64,000 bases of DNA from Anatilimnocola aggregata (GCF_007747655.1 NZ_CP036274.1:5022001-5086000), one strand, 5' to 3'; numbered from the stretch's first letter, positions 16,352 to 26,765 are shown. The notes: generated from the letters alone by a model not told the origin. Translations and numbers: made by a program.

Positions 16352-18778
16352 TTAGTGAATAAACACAAACTCGCGGAGGTTGAGCAAACTCCAGAGCACG
16401 TCTTGCATGCCCGTCTGACGCGACTCGGCTCCCTTTACATAGGCCAGGGTCCGCTCGCGTTCGTCGTCCTCCGGCATTCGATTCAGCGTGCTCAGATACA
16501 ACTCGTCGACGAGCTGGGCATCATCGGGGATTTGCTTCACCAGTTTCGCGAGATGTCCCTTCGCAGCAGCGATTTTTTGGTTTATGTCGACGTCGTTCAG
16601 CAGATACATGGCCTGCGCCAAGCCAGTCTCAACGCTGCGCTCGCAGTCGCAAACTTGCGTTCGCAACGGCCGGCCGAAGATGCCCAATACGTATTCCGGC
16701 CCGCCACCGCGCAATCGCGACAGCGCCAAGTTGATGGTCTTCGTTCCCTCGGGCGCGTTGGTCTCGTCGTACTTGTCGCTGCCGCCGGTGGTTTGATTGA
16801 TCGCATCCATCACCACCTCGGCCGGCATGCGGCGGAGCAGAGCATGCGAAAAGTTCCTCTCGTCGAGCTTGTTGCTCTCGTTGGGTTCCCAAGAGAGTTG
16901 ATATGTGCGGCTGTTCATGATCCGGCGATGCAGATGCTTTAGGTCGAAGTCGTGCGCGACAAAGTCTTGCCCCAGCCAATCCAGTAGTCGAGGGTTCGAC
17001 GGCGGGTTGGCCGCGTTCAGATCGTCGACCGGGTTCACAATGCCCCGGCCGAAATAGTGCCCCCACAACCGATTGGCAATGGCCCGCGAAAAGTAGCGAT
17101 TGTTGGGCGAGCGCATCCACTGCATCAGCACTACACGCGGGTCTTCCCCTTGGCGATAGGGAACGTCGTCGCCGGCCAACAGCTTCGGCGGGTTCTTGCC
17201 GATCAGCTTCTCAAGGTCATTGTCCGACTGTAGTGCTACTTCGAGATACTTGAAATCGTTCTTGCCGATCTTTGGCAGCCCCTTCGGTTCGTCGCCGGGC
17301 GTCCCCTTCGACACTACGCCGAAGAACCGCGTGAATCCGTTGAAGTCGGCCTGCGTCCATTGATCGAACGGATGCTTGTGGCACTCGGCGCACTCGAGCC
17401 GGATGCCCAAGAAGGCATAGGCTGATTGTAGGGCCATGGTCTTCGACCCGTTCGTGGCCTTCTTCCAGAACATATCGTTCGTCCGGCGGGCGGCGTACGT
17501 GTCTTCGTCGAAGCCCTTGGTGATCTTCTTCAGAAGCGTAACGTATTCGTCGACAGTCTCCTTCTCGCTGCGCCCCTCGCGGGTCGTGGCTGTGATGAAC
17601 CCTTCGACGATCTCGTCGTACGGCACGTTGCGCTGCAACTTGTCCCGCAGCCAGTTGTGCCACAGCCAGCCGGTTTTCTCGCGGGGCTGCGGCGTAAAGC
17701 GATTGTCGTTGCCCGTCCAATCGGAAAACTTCGTGGCCCAATACATTGCGTACTCGGGCCGATCGAGCAGACGGTTGATGAGTTCGGCCCGCTTGGTTTT
17801 GCTCTTGTCGGAGAGGAAGGCTCGCGTCTCGTCGGCCGTCGGCAGCGTGCCGATGGCGTCGAGATGGGCGCGGCGCAAGAACGTCGCATCGTCGGCCAAA
17901 TCGCTAGGCCTGATGCCGACCTTGCGGAGCTTGGCCGCGACGAAATTATCAATGGGATTGTTTGCCAAATACTCGAAATCTGCGGTGCCGTCGGGCGTCC
18001 CTTCGAACGGCACGATGAACAGCGACGTGACAACGGCACCCGCGTAGTTGGCCACTACGGCCGTGTCGCCCGGCCCCTTTACCGTGACGCGGCCCGTCTC
18101 GTCGACGTCGACGACCGTTTCGTCGTTCGTAGTGAACACGGTTAGCGGCGTCACGTCCTCTTGAGTGCCGTCAGAATACCAAGCCGTTAGCTTCAGTTGG
18201 GCCGTATCACCGGTCGACTTCTTTAACGACGCTTCGTGTGGAGTCAGATCGACGCGAACAAGCTTGGGCTCAGTCTCGGCATCGTACTTCGCGCCCGAGG
18301 CGATCCATTGTTCGAACAAGCGATACTGCCAAGTGTCGGGCTCGAACAGTTTGCCTCCTTCGTGATCGACGCTGCCGCTAGGCTTTCTCAGCGCCAAACT
18401 CTTGGCTGGCTTGCCCGGCACGACGCGCGGCCCCTTGCCTTCGTCGGTCGTCAGTTCGGCAAAGTCCATCGCCGAATCGTGACCGAACAAACTGAGGCGG
18501 AACCCATTCTGCCCTTGAAACGAACCGTGGCACGCCCGATTATTGCAGCCGACCTTGCCCATCAGCGGCACCACATGGCGACTAAAATCGGGCACGTCTG
18601 TCGCACTCGCTTCACCCCAACGAACGTCGACGCTGGAAACCGCGGTCGCTTTGTCGACAGATTTGCCGGCGCCTGTGGCCGTGGGCTTGGCCGCTTCACT
18701 GGTCGACGACCACACGAGGCACGCCGAAGATAACACGAAGAGAACGGATCGAATCCGCGCAGGGAAAAGTGTCGACAT
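16352..18778 (-). CDS. DUF1549/DUF1553 secreted protein with Ig-like domain and haem motifs
   Basis: An 808-residue secreted protein with a signal peptide over the first 29 residues. The N-terminal segment includes CNNRACHGSFQGQ, a CX4CH motif seen in planctomycete cytochrome-like domains. A bacterial Ig-like (Big2) domain follows at about 170-265, then DUF1549 (about 280-480, with LRRAHLDAIGTLPTADE), a CAECH haem-type motif (LECAECHKHPFDQW), then DUF1553 (about 550-790, with NRLWGHYFGRGIVNPVDD and AQAMYLLND). Such proteins are large-family planctomycete periplasmic proteins of unknown reaction; a redox role is inferred from the Cys/His motifs. It heads the operon with the DUF1501 gene. Confidence 0.9.
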   Translation of the reverse strand: MSTLFPARIRSVLFVLSSACLVWSSTSEAAKPTATGAGKSVDKATAVSSVDVRWGEASATDVPDFSRHVVPLMGKVGCNNRACHGSFQGQNGFRLSLFGHDSAMDFAELTTDEGKGPRVVPGKPAKSLALRKPSGSVDHEGGKLFEPDTWQYRLFEQWIASGAKYDAETEPKLVRVDLTPHEASLKKSTGDTAQLKLTAWYSDGTQEDVTPLTVFTTNDETVVDVDETGRVTVKGPGDTAVVANYAGAVVTSLFIVPFEGTPDGTADFEYLANNPIDNFVAAKLRKVGIRPSDLADDATFLRRAHLDAIGTLPTADETRAFLSDKSKTKRAELINRLLDRPEYAMYWATKFSDWTGNDNRFTPQPREKTGWLWHNWLRDKLQRNVPYDEIVEGFITATTREGRSEKETVDEYVTLLKKITKGFDEDTYAARRTNDMFWKKATNGSKTMALQSAYAFLGIRLECAECHKHPFDQWTQADFNGFTRFFGVVSKGTPGDEPKGLPKIGKNDFKYLEVALQSDNDLEKLIGKNPPKLLAGDDVPYRQGEDPRVVLMQWMRSPNNRYFSRAIANRLWGHYFGRGIVNPVDDLNAANPPSNPRLLDWLGQDFVAHDFDLKHLHRRIMNSRTYQLSWEPNESNKLDERNFSHALLRRMPAEVVMDAINQTTGGSDKYDETNAPEGTKTINLALSRLRGGGPEYVLGIFGRPLRTQVCDCERSVETGLAQAMYLLNDVDINQKIAAAKGHLAKLVKQIPDDAQLVDELYLSTLNRMPEDDERERTLAYVKGAESRQTGMQDVLWSLLNLREFVFIH

Positions 18779-19498
18779 TCCAACAGACTCCGCGAAGGGG
18801 GCAGGTGAGCGACGCTCCGTCTAATTCGATCACTCTCAACTTGGCAGGGAATCGTTCGATCAGGGTTTTCGTCGAGGCAGGATTTCGTCGGCTGAGAAGC
18901 GGTTAGGGATGCCGGTCGTCGCCTTTTCCCGCCGATCTTGCAGCATCGGAGGCAAAGGGGGAGGCAACGCGTTCAGCACTCGGCGTCATAGTATCAAGAG
19001 TCGTAGATGGAGACAAATATTGGCTGGAAATGAAATTTTGCGCTATTTAATATGTCACGACATTCACTTTTAGGTCACATCCCGTCCCGCCTTGGTATCT
19101 GTGCAGTGGCTTCTCCGCGAGTCGGGCGTTTTAGCGACGCCATAGGGTAGAGCGAAGGGTCGCACATCCGCATCATCGGTCTTACTTCCTGTGCTGTGCA
19201 CCGCCTTGGGTCCGCCCGACGCCTGCGAAAAACTGGCATCTTAGCGGTCCGAATACGCGCAGAAGTTTTTTAGAATGTCGACCACAATGCGGGTACTCAG
19301 TTGGCGCGGTTCACACCGAGCGGTTGGCTGAGCAAACGATTGTATGTACGCGAATTGGAGAATGATACAATCCGCCTGCTACATCGGCTCGCGGTGAGCT
19401 GGCCTTGGCCGAAGACTGACATCGGCCAGATTGCAATTCAATGAGTCCTGACATCGGCCCCATTTATTCTTCCCTCGCAATACTGGAGAACGAATTCA
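18779..19498. other. divergent intergenic region
   Basis: About 720 bases between the minus-strand DUF1549 operon and the plus-strand lyase gene, with no credible gene. It must contain both promoters. An AT-rich patch occurs at about 19010-19080. The motif GACATCGGCC recurs at about 19418 and 19448, just before the lyase start. A GGAG ribosome-binding site lies before the ATG at 19499. Confidence 0.55.
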
Positions 19499-22400
19499 AT
19501 GGATTACCTGCGATCGCTTACCCGGATGTTGCTAACGACATTGCTCGTCGTATGCCCTGCCGCGGCTGCGGAGTTGCCGCAACTTCGCGATGTTCACGAA
19601 GCGGTGCTCGACACGCTACGCGATGCGCCGAAGTCCGCATTTCCGGCCGAGGGTATTCCGCTGCGGCTTTCGGCCCCGGCGGCTGCCGACGTGAAGACGT
19701 GGCACTACCGAACCGGCGTGCCGCTGGGATTGGGTGCGCTGAAGAAGGGGGACCGCGTCGAGTTGTTCCGTGGCGATCGCCAGATTCCCGTGCAAACCGA
19801 AGTGCTGGCCGTGTGGGGGCCGAAGGACAGCGAGTTCGGCGATGCGGTGAAGTGGCTGGGAGTGGATTTTGTCGATGCGGCCGTGTCGGGCGAGTCGCCC
19901 GAGTACCGTTTACGGCTCGCAAAGGCGGCCGATGCCGAATCGGCGCTGCACATCGCCGAAACGGCCGATGCAATCACCGTCGACAACGGTCGCCTGAAGT
20001 TCACGATTTCCAAACCCGGCTCGCCGCAGGGGTTCAATCTCTTTCAAGCCGTGGAGGTCGACGGTAAGTCGGTGATCGCCCCAGGCAGTCAATCGGGCGC
20101 GTACTTGGCCGATGGTGAAGGACGCGAATTCCGCGCGGCCCACGACGCCACTGCCGAGCTTCGTATCGAGATGCAGGGACCGCAGGTAGCTGTGATTCGC
20201 GCTGAGGGCTGGTTCGTGAATCCCGACTTCGTCGTCGCCACTCCGAAGGGCGAACCACAGGCTCGACCAAAGGGAGGCTTCTGCCGATTCGTGACGCGTC
20301 TGTATGTCGCAGCCGGTCAGCCGGAGATTCGGATGCAGCATACCTTCGTGCTGACCGAGGATTCGCAGAAGACGACCTACGGCGACATCGGTTTCCGCTT
20401 GCCGCTCGCACAGGGTAAGTCAGCCGCGCAGTTCGGCGGAGTGGAAGGGACGTTTACCGAACCAGTTCACCTACTACAGAAATCGTGGGACGCTTTCGAC
20501 GTGGTGGCCGGCGGCGAGACCCGCGCGACGGGCAAGGCAGCCAAAGGCTGGGTACGGGCCGGGAATCTGGGCTTCGCGGTCCGCGACTTCTGGCAGAACT
20601 TTCCCCTGGAGCTCGAAGTCAACCCGGCCGCAGGCGAATTGGCCGTTCATTTCTGGCCGAAACATGGTGCTCCGCGCATCGAGACAAGCGAAACCCTCAA
20701 CGACGACAATGCCTGGCGGTTGCCGTTCGCGCATTCGGGCTACAAGCTCGACTTCCGAGTGCCCGAGGCGCTGAAAGACGCCAAGCAGTTCAAGGCTTTG
20801 CACGCCGGCGGATATGCCCCGAAGATGTACCTGGCGAACGCGATCGGCATTGCCAAGACACACGAGTTGCTGATCAATTTCGACGCGGGACGCGACTTTA
20901 CAAATCGCGCGGCCGTCTTCGTGGCGAACTCGCAAATCCTTCCCAGTTCGGAGTACATCGCAACGACAAAGGTCTTTGGCCCCATTCCGGCGGCTGATGC
21001 CAAGCAGTATCCGCTGATCGAACACCGTTTCAACAACAGCATGAAATGGATCATTCGCAGCAAAGACGCGTTCGGCAGTTTCGGAATGTGGAACTACGGC
21101 GACGTCCAGATGATGTTCCTCACGAAACACGGCATCGTGTGGCCCGACTACCGCCGGCTTTGGGGAGCAACGCACTACAATAACGCGCGGGTGGCATGGT
21201 GGCTGGCCTGGCGCAGCGGCGATCAGGAAATCCTGCAGCACGCCCGCCGCGAAACGCAGCATCTCATCGACGTCGATCATTGCCACTGGACCAACGACTT
21301 CTTCACATCGCTGGAGCAACAACCGACCGACAGCGCTCGCAAAGCCGTCGGCGGTCTCTGCGATTACAAAGGCGTGGTCCATTGGCACGCCGGCTCCGAC
21401 GGTGCGTACAACGCCTGCCTCGATTACATGTTGTACGACTACTACTTCGCCGGCAATCGTCGGGCTTGGGACGTGGCGCAGGAGCACGGCAACTACATCA
21501 CCCGTACCGCCTCGCAGAACATCGGTCGCGGTGCCGCCGGACAGTCCGACACGTTGGTCGAGTATTACCAAGCCACCTGGGACCCGAAGGTGGGCGAGAA
21601 GTTGCGAAATCACGCGGCGAGGATCATGGCCACGCCTGCCGACAAGCACGACGATATGCTCGACTGGACTCCCTGGTTACAGCGGTACTGGGAACTTACG
21701 CACGACCCGGCGGCCCGCGATTATTTGCTCGACTGGGTCGAGAACCGCGGCGGCGGACGCCTGTATCTCGACAGCTATGCCTACTACATGACCGGTGATC
21801 GCAAGTACGCCACGCGCTGTGCCCAAACGATCCTCCGCAACTCGCTGACCACGGCCGTACGCGACGACGACTTCGACGGAACGATCGGCCGCTTTTGGAA
21901 GAGTTGGACCGACGGCGTGACAGCGGAACTGCTGTCGCTGGCCGCCGCCCGCTCTACGGAAGTGAAGCTGGCGGATTTTCAACAAACCGAGTGGCCTTAC
22001 TGGGTCGGTTGGAACGTCATGTCGCCACCGACGTTCTCCCGGAGCCTCGTCGAAGGCTATTTCGGCGGGACGTTCCCCTGGCCCGATCAAGACCATTCGC
22101 GGATCACGGCCATCATTCATCACGACGGCAACCAGCCGACTCCGCTCTGGCTGGGGAGCATTCAACAAGATCCGCGCGGCGTGAGCTTTCGCGTGAACGC
22201 ACCCGATGGTTCGATCGTCGATGAGTTTCTTCGTCCCGGCTACTGGCGCGTCATTCAAGGCAGCTCGCGCGAAGGCCCGACGGCCATTCGCAAGACCTGG
22301 CCCCCCAAGGTCAAGCCTGGCGACGTGGTGCAGATTGAGGGTCGCGAGTTCACGGTGAACAAGTACAGTCAAGTCGTCATCGAGTCGCAACCGCTCGAAA

Positions 22401-22912
22401 GCCCGGAAAGCCTTTACGCCCTGGCGTCGCGCCGACTCGTGCTGAACGAAAAGCATCCGCCAGGCTTCTACACAGTCACCTACGACGGCACCCTGATTCA
22501 GCCGGTTCCGCTGCTGCCGCCCGATCGGAAAATCTGGCTGAAGATAGGCGCCGAATCGACGATGACCCTATCGGGATTTCAGTTCTTCTACGTGCCGAAA
22601 GAGGTGGAGCAGTTCGAACTCAGCTTTTTGCCTGGTTACACCCGCGACCGGTTTGACAACAAACTGGAGTTGGCGGCGGGGGCGATTCTCAACCCCGACG
22701 CCGTACCGGTGGCACCGATCCGTTGCGGGTTGGAGACGCGCCCGAACGTCATCCGGATCGACGTCCCACCGGAACATCGCGGCAAGACCTGGAGCATCGC
22801 AGGAACAGGCTACTGCCTCGTCGCCATGAAAGGCGTGCCCCCGTACATTTCGCCTTCGTTCCAAACGTTTGAAAACGAGCCGCGCTTGCCGGTGATCGCA
22901 CAGCAAAAGTAA
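19499..22912 (+). CDS. large secreted PcRGLX/YetA-like protein, candidate polysaccharide lyase (PL26-like)
   Basis: An 1137-residue secreted protein with a signal peptide ending near AAAAE. The N-terminal domain (RTGVPLGLGALKKGDRVELF... then KWLGVDFVDA) resembles the first domain of the exo-rhamnogalacturonan lyase PcRGLX / YetA family (PL26). A middle beta-rich region leads to an alpha/alpha-barrel-like part (about 560-830) with aromatic, His and Tyr-rich stretches such as ATHYNNARVAWW, DVDHCHWTNDFF and YYWAAG-like Tyr clusters (DYMLYDYYFAG). A C-terminal beta-sandwich follows. The predicted role is extracellular cleavage of an acidic polysaccharide. Convergent with a sulfatase-like gene 86 bases away. 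The family call rests on domain style, without a profile search. Confidence 0.6.
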   Translation: MDYLRSLTRMLLTTLLVVCPAAAAELPQLRDVHEAVLDTLRDAPKSAFPAEGIPLRLSAPAAADVKTWHYRTGVPLGLGALKKGDRVELFRGDRQIPVQTEVLAVWGPKDSEFGDAVKWLGVDFVDAAVSGESPEYRLRLAKAADAESALHIAETADAITVDNGRLKFTISKPGSPQGFNLFQAVEVDGKSVIAPGSQSGAYLADGEGREFRAAHDATAELRIEMQGPQVAVIRAEGWFVNPDFVVATPKGEPQARPKGGFCRFVTRLYVAAGQPEIRMQHTFVLTEDSQKTTYGDIGFRLPLAQGKSAAQFGGVEGTFTEPVHLLQKSWDAFDVVAGGETRATGKAAKGWVRAGNLGFAVRDFWQNFPLELEVNPAAGELAVHFWPKHGAPRIETSETLNDDNAWRLPFAHSGYKLDFRVPEALKDAKQFKALHAGGYAPKMYLANAIGIAKTHELLINFDAGRDFTNRAAVFVANSQILPSSEYIATTKVFGPIPAADAKQYPLIEHRFNNSMKWIIRSKDAFGSFGMWNYGDVQMMFLTKHGIVWPDYRRLWGATHYNNARVAWWLAWRSGDQEILQHARRETQHLIDVDHCHWTNDFFTSLEQQPTDSARKAVGGLCDYKGVVHWHAGSDGAYNACLDYMLYDYYFAGNRRAWDVAQEHGNYITRTASQNIGRGAAGQSDTLVEYYQATWDPKVGEKLRNHAARIMATPADKHDDMLDWTPWLQRYWELTHDPAARDYLLDWVENRGGGRLYLDSYAYYMTGDRKYATRCAQTILRNSLTTAVRDDDFDGTIGRFWKSWTDGVTAELLSLAAARSTEVKLADFQQTEWPYWVGWNVMSPPTFSRSLVEGYFGGTFPWPDQDHSRITAIIHHDGNQPTPLWLGSIQQDPRGVSFRVNAPDGSIVDEFLRPGYWRVIQGSSREGPTAIRKTWPPKVKPGDVVQIEGREFTVNKYSQVVIESQPLESPESLYALASRRLVLNEKHPPGFYTVTYDGTLIQPVPLLPPDRKIWLKIGAESTMTLSGFQFFYVPKEVEQFELSFLPGYTRDRFDNKLELAAGAILNPDAVPVAPIRCGLETRPNVIRIDVPPEHRGKTWSIAGTGYCLVAMKGVPPYISPSFQTFENEPRLPVIAQQK

Positions 22913-22998
22913 CCGAGATCGCACCGGTTAAGTCCCCCAACCATCGTGAGAATTGAATTGTGATGCGACTACTGCTTTCCTTACTGGCTGTCTGAATA

Positions 22999-24240
22999 TC
23001 ATTCACCAGGTGTTTGCCATAGCGGATTGGGTGTACGAGCACGTTGTTTTAATTCAGAGTGTTGTTTGACAACGTCCGCTTGAAGTTTGGAGAGATCCTG
23101 GTCCTCCTGGCCTTGGCGTTGGCTCAGGTCGTAAAGCTGGGTACCAACTCGAGGTGAGGGGTCAACACCTTTCCAGCTATTTTGCCGCGTACATTGGGAA
23201 AAACCGCCATCATGCAGTTCCCAATAAAAGGCTTCGTGTATAGACTTCGAATCTCCAGATAAGACTCGCAAGAGATGCACGCCATCCAAATTGCGGGGCC
23301 TCTGCCAAGCTTCGGCCAGTTCCATTGCCGTGGGGAAAAAATCCCAAGCCGCGGTTGGTGTCGAAACGATGATGCCGGCGGGAAATCTACGTCCCCAAAC
23401 GATCATGGGAGCACGAATCCCACCCTCGTACAGGGTTCCCTTGCCACCGCGAAGTCCACCGGCGCTGCTGAAGAAACGAGTTACTTCATTGTCCGGCGGA
23501 CCATTGTCGCTAGTAAAGAAGACAATCGTACGGCGATCGAGTTCGAGACGCCGAATAGTCTCAAGGATTTCGCCGACGTATCCATCCAACCGACGAACGA
23601 CGTCTGCGTAGCATTTCTGGTCTTCAGTCCAGGGGCGGTTCTTAAAAGGGGAATCTTTAGGAAGCGCCGTAAGCGCTGCTCGGGGACTCACGAATCCCAC
23701 ATGCAGAAAGAACGGCCGACGACGATTTTGCTGCATAAACAGAATTGCCTCGTCCTTGAAGAGAAAATCCGCCAGCGTATTGGGATGCTCTCCTAGATTT
23801 GCTGCAATGTCCACTCGCTGTCCGTTGCGATAAAGAAACTTGGGATAAGCAGTTTTGGCATGTTCGTTGTTCAAGTAGCCGTACGAATAATCGTAGCCTT
23901 GTGAATTAGGAGATGCTTCAGGAGTATAGTCTCCTAGTGCCCAACGGCCGATCATGCCTGTCGTGTAGTTCGCTTGCCACAAAGCTTCAGCGACGGTAAA
24001 AACTTCGACCTTTTGGACCTTTGGTGCATCGCCCCTTATTGCACAGTGACCGGTGTGCAAACCCGTCAAAAGCGAACAGTTGCCAGGAACCCCCACACTG
24101 GACCCGGCGTAGTATTGCTCAAATCGGACCCCTTGAGTCGCCATCTTGTCGATGTTCGGCGTGCCGATTTGCGTCTGGATGTCGACCTTCGAGTCGCAAC
24201 TCTTCAGCTCCTTTTCGAGATCGTTGGTGTGCAGCGCATC
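22999..24240 (-). pseudogene. N-terminally truncated, active-site-less sulfatase homologue cut by IS21
   Basis: About 414 codons remain of a sulfatase-family gene. Its 5' end is lost at 24240, exactly at the end of the insertion sequence. The frame is open from the IS edge: TPNIDKMATQGVRF, then YYAGSSVGVPGNCSLLTGLHTGH. In catalytic relatives this reads ...VCAPSRCSLLTG, so the formylglycine Cys is Gly and the signature Arg is Asn. FFTSDNGPPDNE and GGKGTLYEGGIRAPM are intact. The remaining upstream part has DALHTNDL where DDLGxxDL is expected, so one metal Asp also appears changed. It was therefore probably a non-catalytic sulfatase-fold protein before the IS removed its signal peptide. An internal Met at 24144 could still start a 381-residue fragment. 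Confidence 0.8.
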
Positions 24241-24383
24241 TGTAAACGACGGTCGAATAGTGCAGCGCGCGGCGGAGCCGATGGTCGGTCGAAAAGTGCA
24301 GCGCTAGCCCTGCTCGTGAGAATCCGTAAGGCAGATTTGAGGCTTCCCAGCGTCTCAAGCCTTACGATCCGCGAGCGTAGCCC

Positions 24384-25898
24384 ATGCTGCGAGATATGCA
24401 TAACTGGACCGAAATCCGTCGTCTTGTCCTGACCGAGAAGAAATCCAAACGAGCGGTTTGCAGGGAATTTTCCCTTCACTGGCAGACCCTCGAAAAGATC
24501 CTGCAGCACCCTGAGCCGCCCGGTTATCGACAACGTCTGCCCCGGGAGCGGCCCAAACTCGATCCGTTCCTGCCGATCATCCACGAGATCCTGGAGCAGG
24601 ACAAAACGGCGCCCCGCAAGCAGCGCCACACCACTAAACGGATCTTCGACCGCCTGCGTGCCGAGCATGGCTACACCGGCGGGATCACGGTGGTCGGCGA
24701 GGTCGTGCGGGAGTGGCGAACGACCACGGCGGAGGTGTTCTTACCCTTGTCGCATCAACCGGGCGAAGCCCAGTTCGACTTCGGCGAAGCGGAGGTGGTG
24801 CTGCAAGGCATGCCGACGAAAGTCGCGTACTGCGTCATGTCGTTGCCGTACAGCGACGCGTTCTTCGTGCAGGTCTTTCCTCGCGAATGCACCGAGACGT
24901 TTCAAGCGGGCCATCAGCGGGCCTTTGAGTTCTTCGGCGGCGTGCCCCGCCGGATCAGCTACGACAACAGCCGGATTGCTGTGGCCCGGTTCGTGGGGAA
25001 ACGGGGTGACACGCCGACGCGTGAGTTCCTACGGCTGCAGAGTCATTATCTGTTTGAGCATCACTTCTGCCTGGTGCGACGGCCGATGGAGAAGGGGCAT
25101 ACGGAGAACCTCATCGGTTTCGCGCGGCGGAACTTCCTGGTGCCGGTACCACGGACCGGCAGCCTGGAAGTGCTGAATGCCGAACTCGAGCGGCAGTGCT
25201 GTGAAGATCTGGAACGCCAGTTACGCGGACAACCGGCGAACAAAGCCACGTTGTTGGCAGAGGAGCAGGCTGCGTTGTTGCCGCTGCCGAAGTCGGGCTT
25301 TGAAGCGCGGCGAGTCGAACCGGCCCAGGCCAACTCTCTTTCCTTGGTTCGCTTCGACGGCAACGATTACTCGGTGCCGACGCAGTATGCTCATCAGAAA
25401 GTGACCGCAATTGGCGGCCTGGAGGAAGTTCGGCTGGTCGTTAACGACAAGTTGGTTGCCCAGCATCCACGCGACTGGTCGAAGGAGCAGGTCCATTACA
25501 ACCCGCTGCATTACCTGGCACTCTTGGAGCGGAAGCCAGGGGGCTTGGACTTCGCGAAACCCCTGGAAAACTGGGGCTTGCCGGACTGTTTCGATCTCCT
25601 CCGGCGGCGTCTGGAAGCAGATGGCGGCGCACACGGCCGCCGGGAGTTCATCAAAACCTTGCGGCTGCTGGAGACTATCTCGCTGGCTGCATTAACTGCG
25701 GCGATTGAGCGGGCACTGGAGATCGACGTTCTGGCCGTCGATGCGATTCGGCTGCTCGTGCAGCAGGGACTGGAAGAGCCGACGCGGTGGTTTCGGCTGG
25801 ACAATCATCCGCATCTGCAGTCGCACTCGATCCCTCCTCCCAATCTCCTGTCTTACCGTGAACTGACCTGCGCGCTGACGACGGGAGGTGTGTTATGA
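24384..25898 (+). CDS. istA: IS21 family transposase IstA (copy 1)
   Basis: A 504-residue DDE transposase. The N-terminal helix-turn-helix (about residues 8-35, KSKRAVCREFSLHWQTLEKIL) recognises the terminal repeats. The rve integrase core has its acidic residues in AQFDFGEAEV (about 134), ISYDNSRIAV (about 196) and KGHTENLIGFARRN (about 237). A C-terminal beta-barrel (Mu-like, RFDGNDYSVPTQY) follows. Full length and intact. Its stop overlaps the istB start as ATGA, the usual IS21 coupling. Confidence 0.95.
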   Translation: MLRDMHNWTEIRRLVLTEKKSKRAVCREFSLHWQTLEKILQHPEPPGYRQRLPRERPKLDPFLPIIHEILEQDKTAPRKQRHTTKRIFDRLRAEHGYTGGITVVGEVVREWRTTTAEVFLPLSHQPGEAQFDFGEAEVVLQGMPTKVAYCVMSLPYSDAFFVQVFPRECTETFQAGHQRAFEFFGGVPRRISYDNSRIAVARFVGKRGDTPTREFLRLQSHYLFEHHFCLVRRPMEKGHTENLIGFARRNFLVPVPRTGSLEVLNAELERQCCEDLERQLRGQPANKATLLAEEQAALLPLPKSGFEARRVEPAQANSLSLVRFDGNDYSVPTQYAHQKVTAIGGLEEVRLVVNDKLVAQHPRDWSKEQVHYNPLHYLALLERKPGGLDFAKPLENWGLPDCFDLLRRRLEADGGAHGRREFIKTLRLLETISLAALTAAIERALEIDVLAVDAIRLLVQQGLEEPTRWFRLDNHPHLQSHSIPPPNLLSYRELTCALTTGGVL

Positions 25899-26716
25899 AA
25901 TCTCTCGAAACCAAAAGCACGGTGCTGCTCAAGCATCACTTGAAGGCCCTACGGTTGCCGTCGTTCCTGGAGGGCTGCGAGAAAACGGCCCAGCGGTGTG
26001 CGACGGAGAACGTCGATCATCTGGGCTTTCTGCTGCAACTGTGTGAGCTGGAGTTACTCAACCGTGAGAAGCGTGCCAGCGAGCGGCGGCTCAAGTCAGC
26101 GCGCTTTCCCAACCTGAAATCGCCTGGTGATTTCGACTTCGCCGCCCAGCCCTCGCTCAATCGCGTGCTGGTGGCAGAACTACTGCGGTGCGAGTTCGTG
26201 GAACGCCGCGAGTCGGTGATCTTTCTCGGGCATCCGGGCACGGGGAAGACGCACCTGGCCATCGCGCTTGGCATTGCCGCCTGTCAGCGGGGCAAACGGG
26301 TCCGCTTCTGCCGCGTGACGGAACTGATCACGCAACTTATGGAAGCCCGAGAAGAACGGACGCTGCTGCGGATGAAGTCGTCACTAGCCAAGTTCGATCT
26401 GCTGATCCTCGATGAGCTGGGTTACGTCCCCGCCAGTAAGCTGGGCGCGGAGTTGCTCTTCGAGGTCATCAGTAGCGCTTACGAACGCCAATCGTTGATC
26501 GTGACCACCAATCTGCCGTTCGAGCAATGGACCGAAGTCCTGGGCAGCGAGCGCCTGACCGGCGCCGTGCTCGATCGGCTGACACACCGCTGCCACATCC
26601 TCGAATCGACCGGCGAAAGTTATCGCTTGCAAGACGCGCGGCGCCGCCGCAAAGGATCGCGCCCGAAACCGGCGACCTCATCCTTGTCACCCGCCGATGA
26701 AACGGCAGAATCCTAG
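25895..26716 (+). CDS. istB: IS21 family helper ATPase IstB (copy 1)
   Basis: A 273-residue DnaA/DnaC-like AAA+ ATPase. Walker A is GHPGTGKTHLAIALG (about residues 110-124), Walker B is FDLLILDELGYV (about 169-180), and sensor motif TTNLPFEQW follows. It assists IstA by selecting target DNA. The start overlaps istA and is preceded by GGGAGGTG. A basic C-terminal tail (RRRRKGSRPK) may bind DNA. Confidence 0.95.
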   Translation: MKSLETKSTVLLKHHLKALRLPSFLEGCEKTAQRCATENVDHLGFLLQLCELELLNREKRASERRLKSARFPNLKSPGDFDFAAQPSLNRVLVAELLRCEFVERRESVIFLGHPGTGKTHLAIALGIAACQRGKRVRFCRVTELITQLMEAREERTLLRMKSSLAKFDLLILDELGYVPASKLGAELLFEVISSAYERQSLIVTTNLPFEQWTEVLGSERLTGAVLDRLTHRCHILESTGESYRLQDARRRRKGSRPKPATSSLSPADETAES

Positions 26717-26735
26717 CCGTCGTTACAACCGTCGC

Positions 26736-26765
26736 AATCCTTCCTCCTCCGGAGGAGGAAGGATT
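26736..26765. terminator. perfect 30-base palindrome after istB (copy 1)
   Basis: AATCCTTCCTCCTCC followed directly by its reverse complement: 15-bp arms with no spacer, 19 bases after the istB stop. It is a probable transcription terminator or cruciform inside the IS. Confidence 0.6.

Noticed and set aside
20474-21649. 391-codon minus-strand frame
   Set aside because: Antisense shadow of the large lyase gene, produced by GC-rich codon usage.
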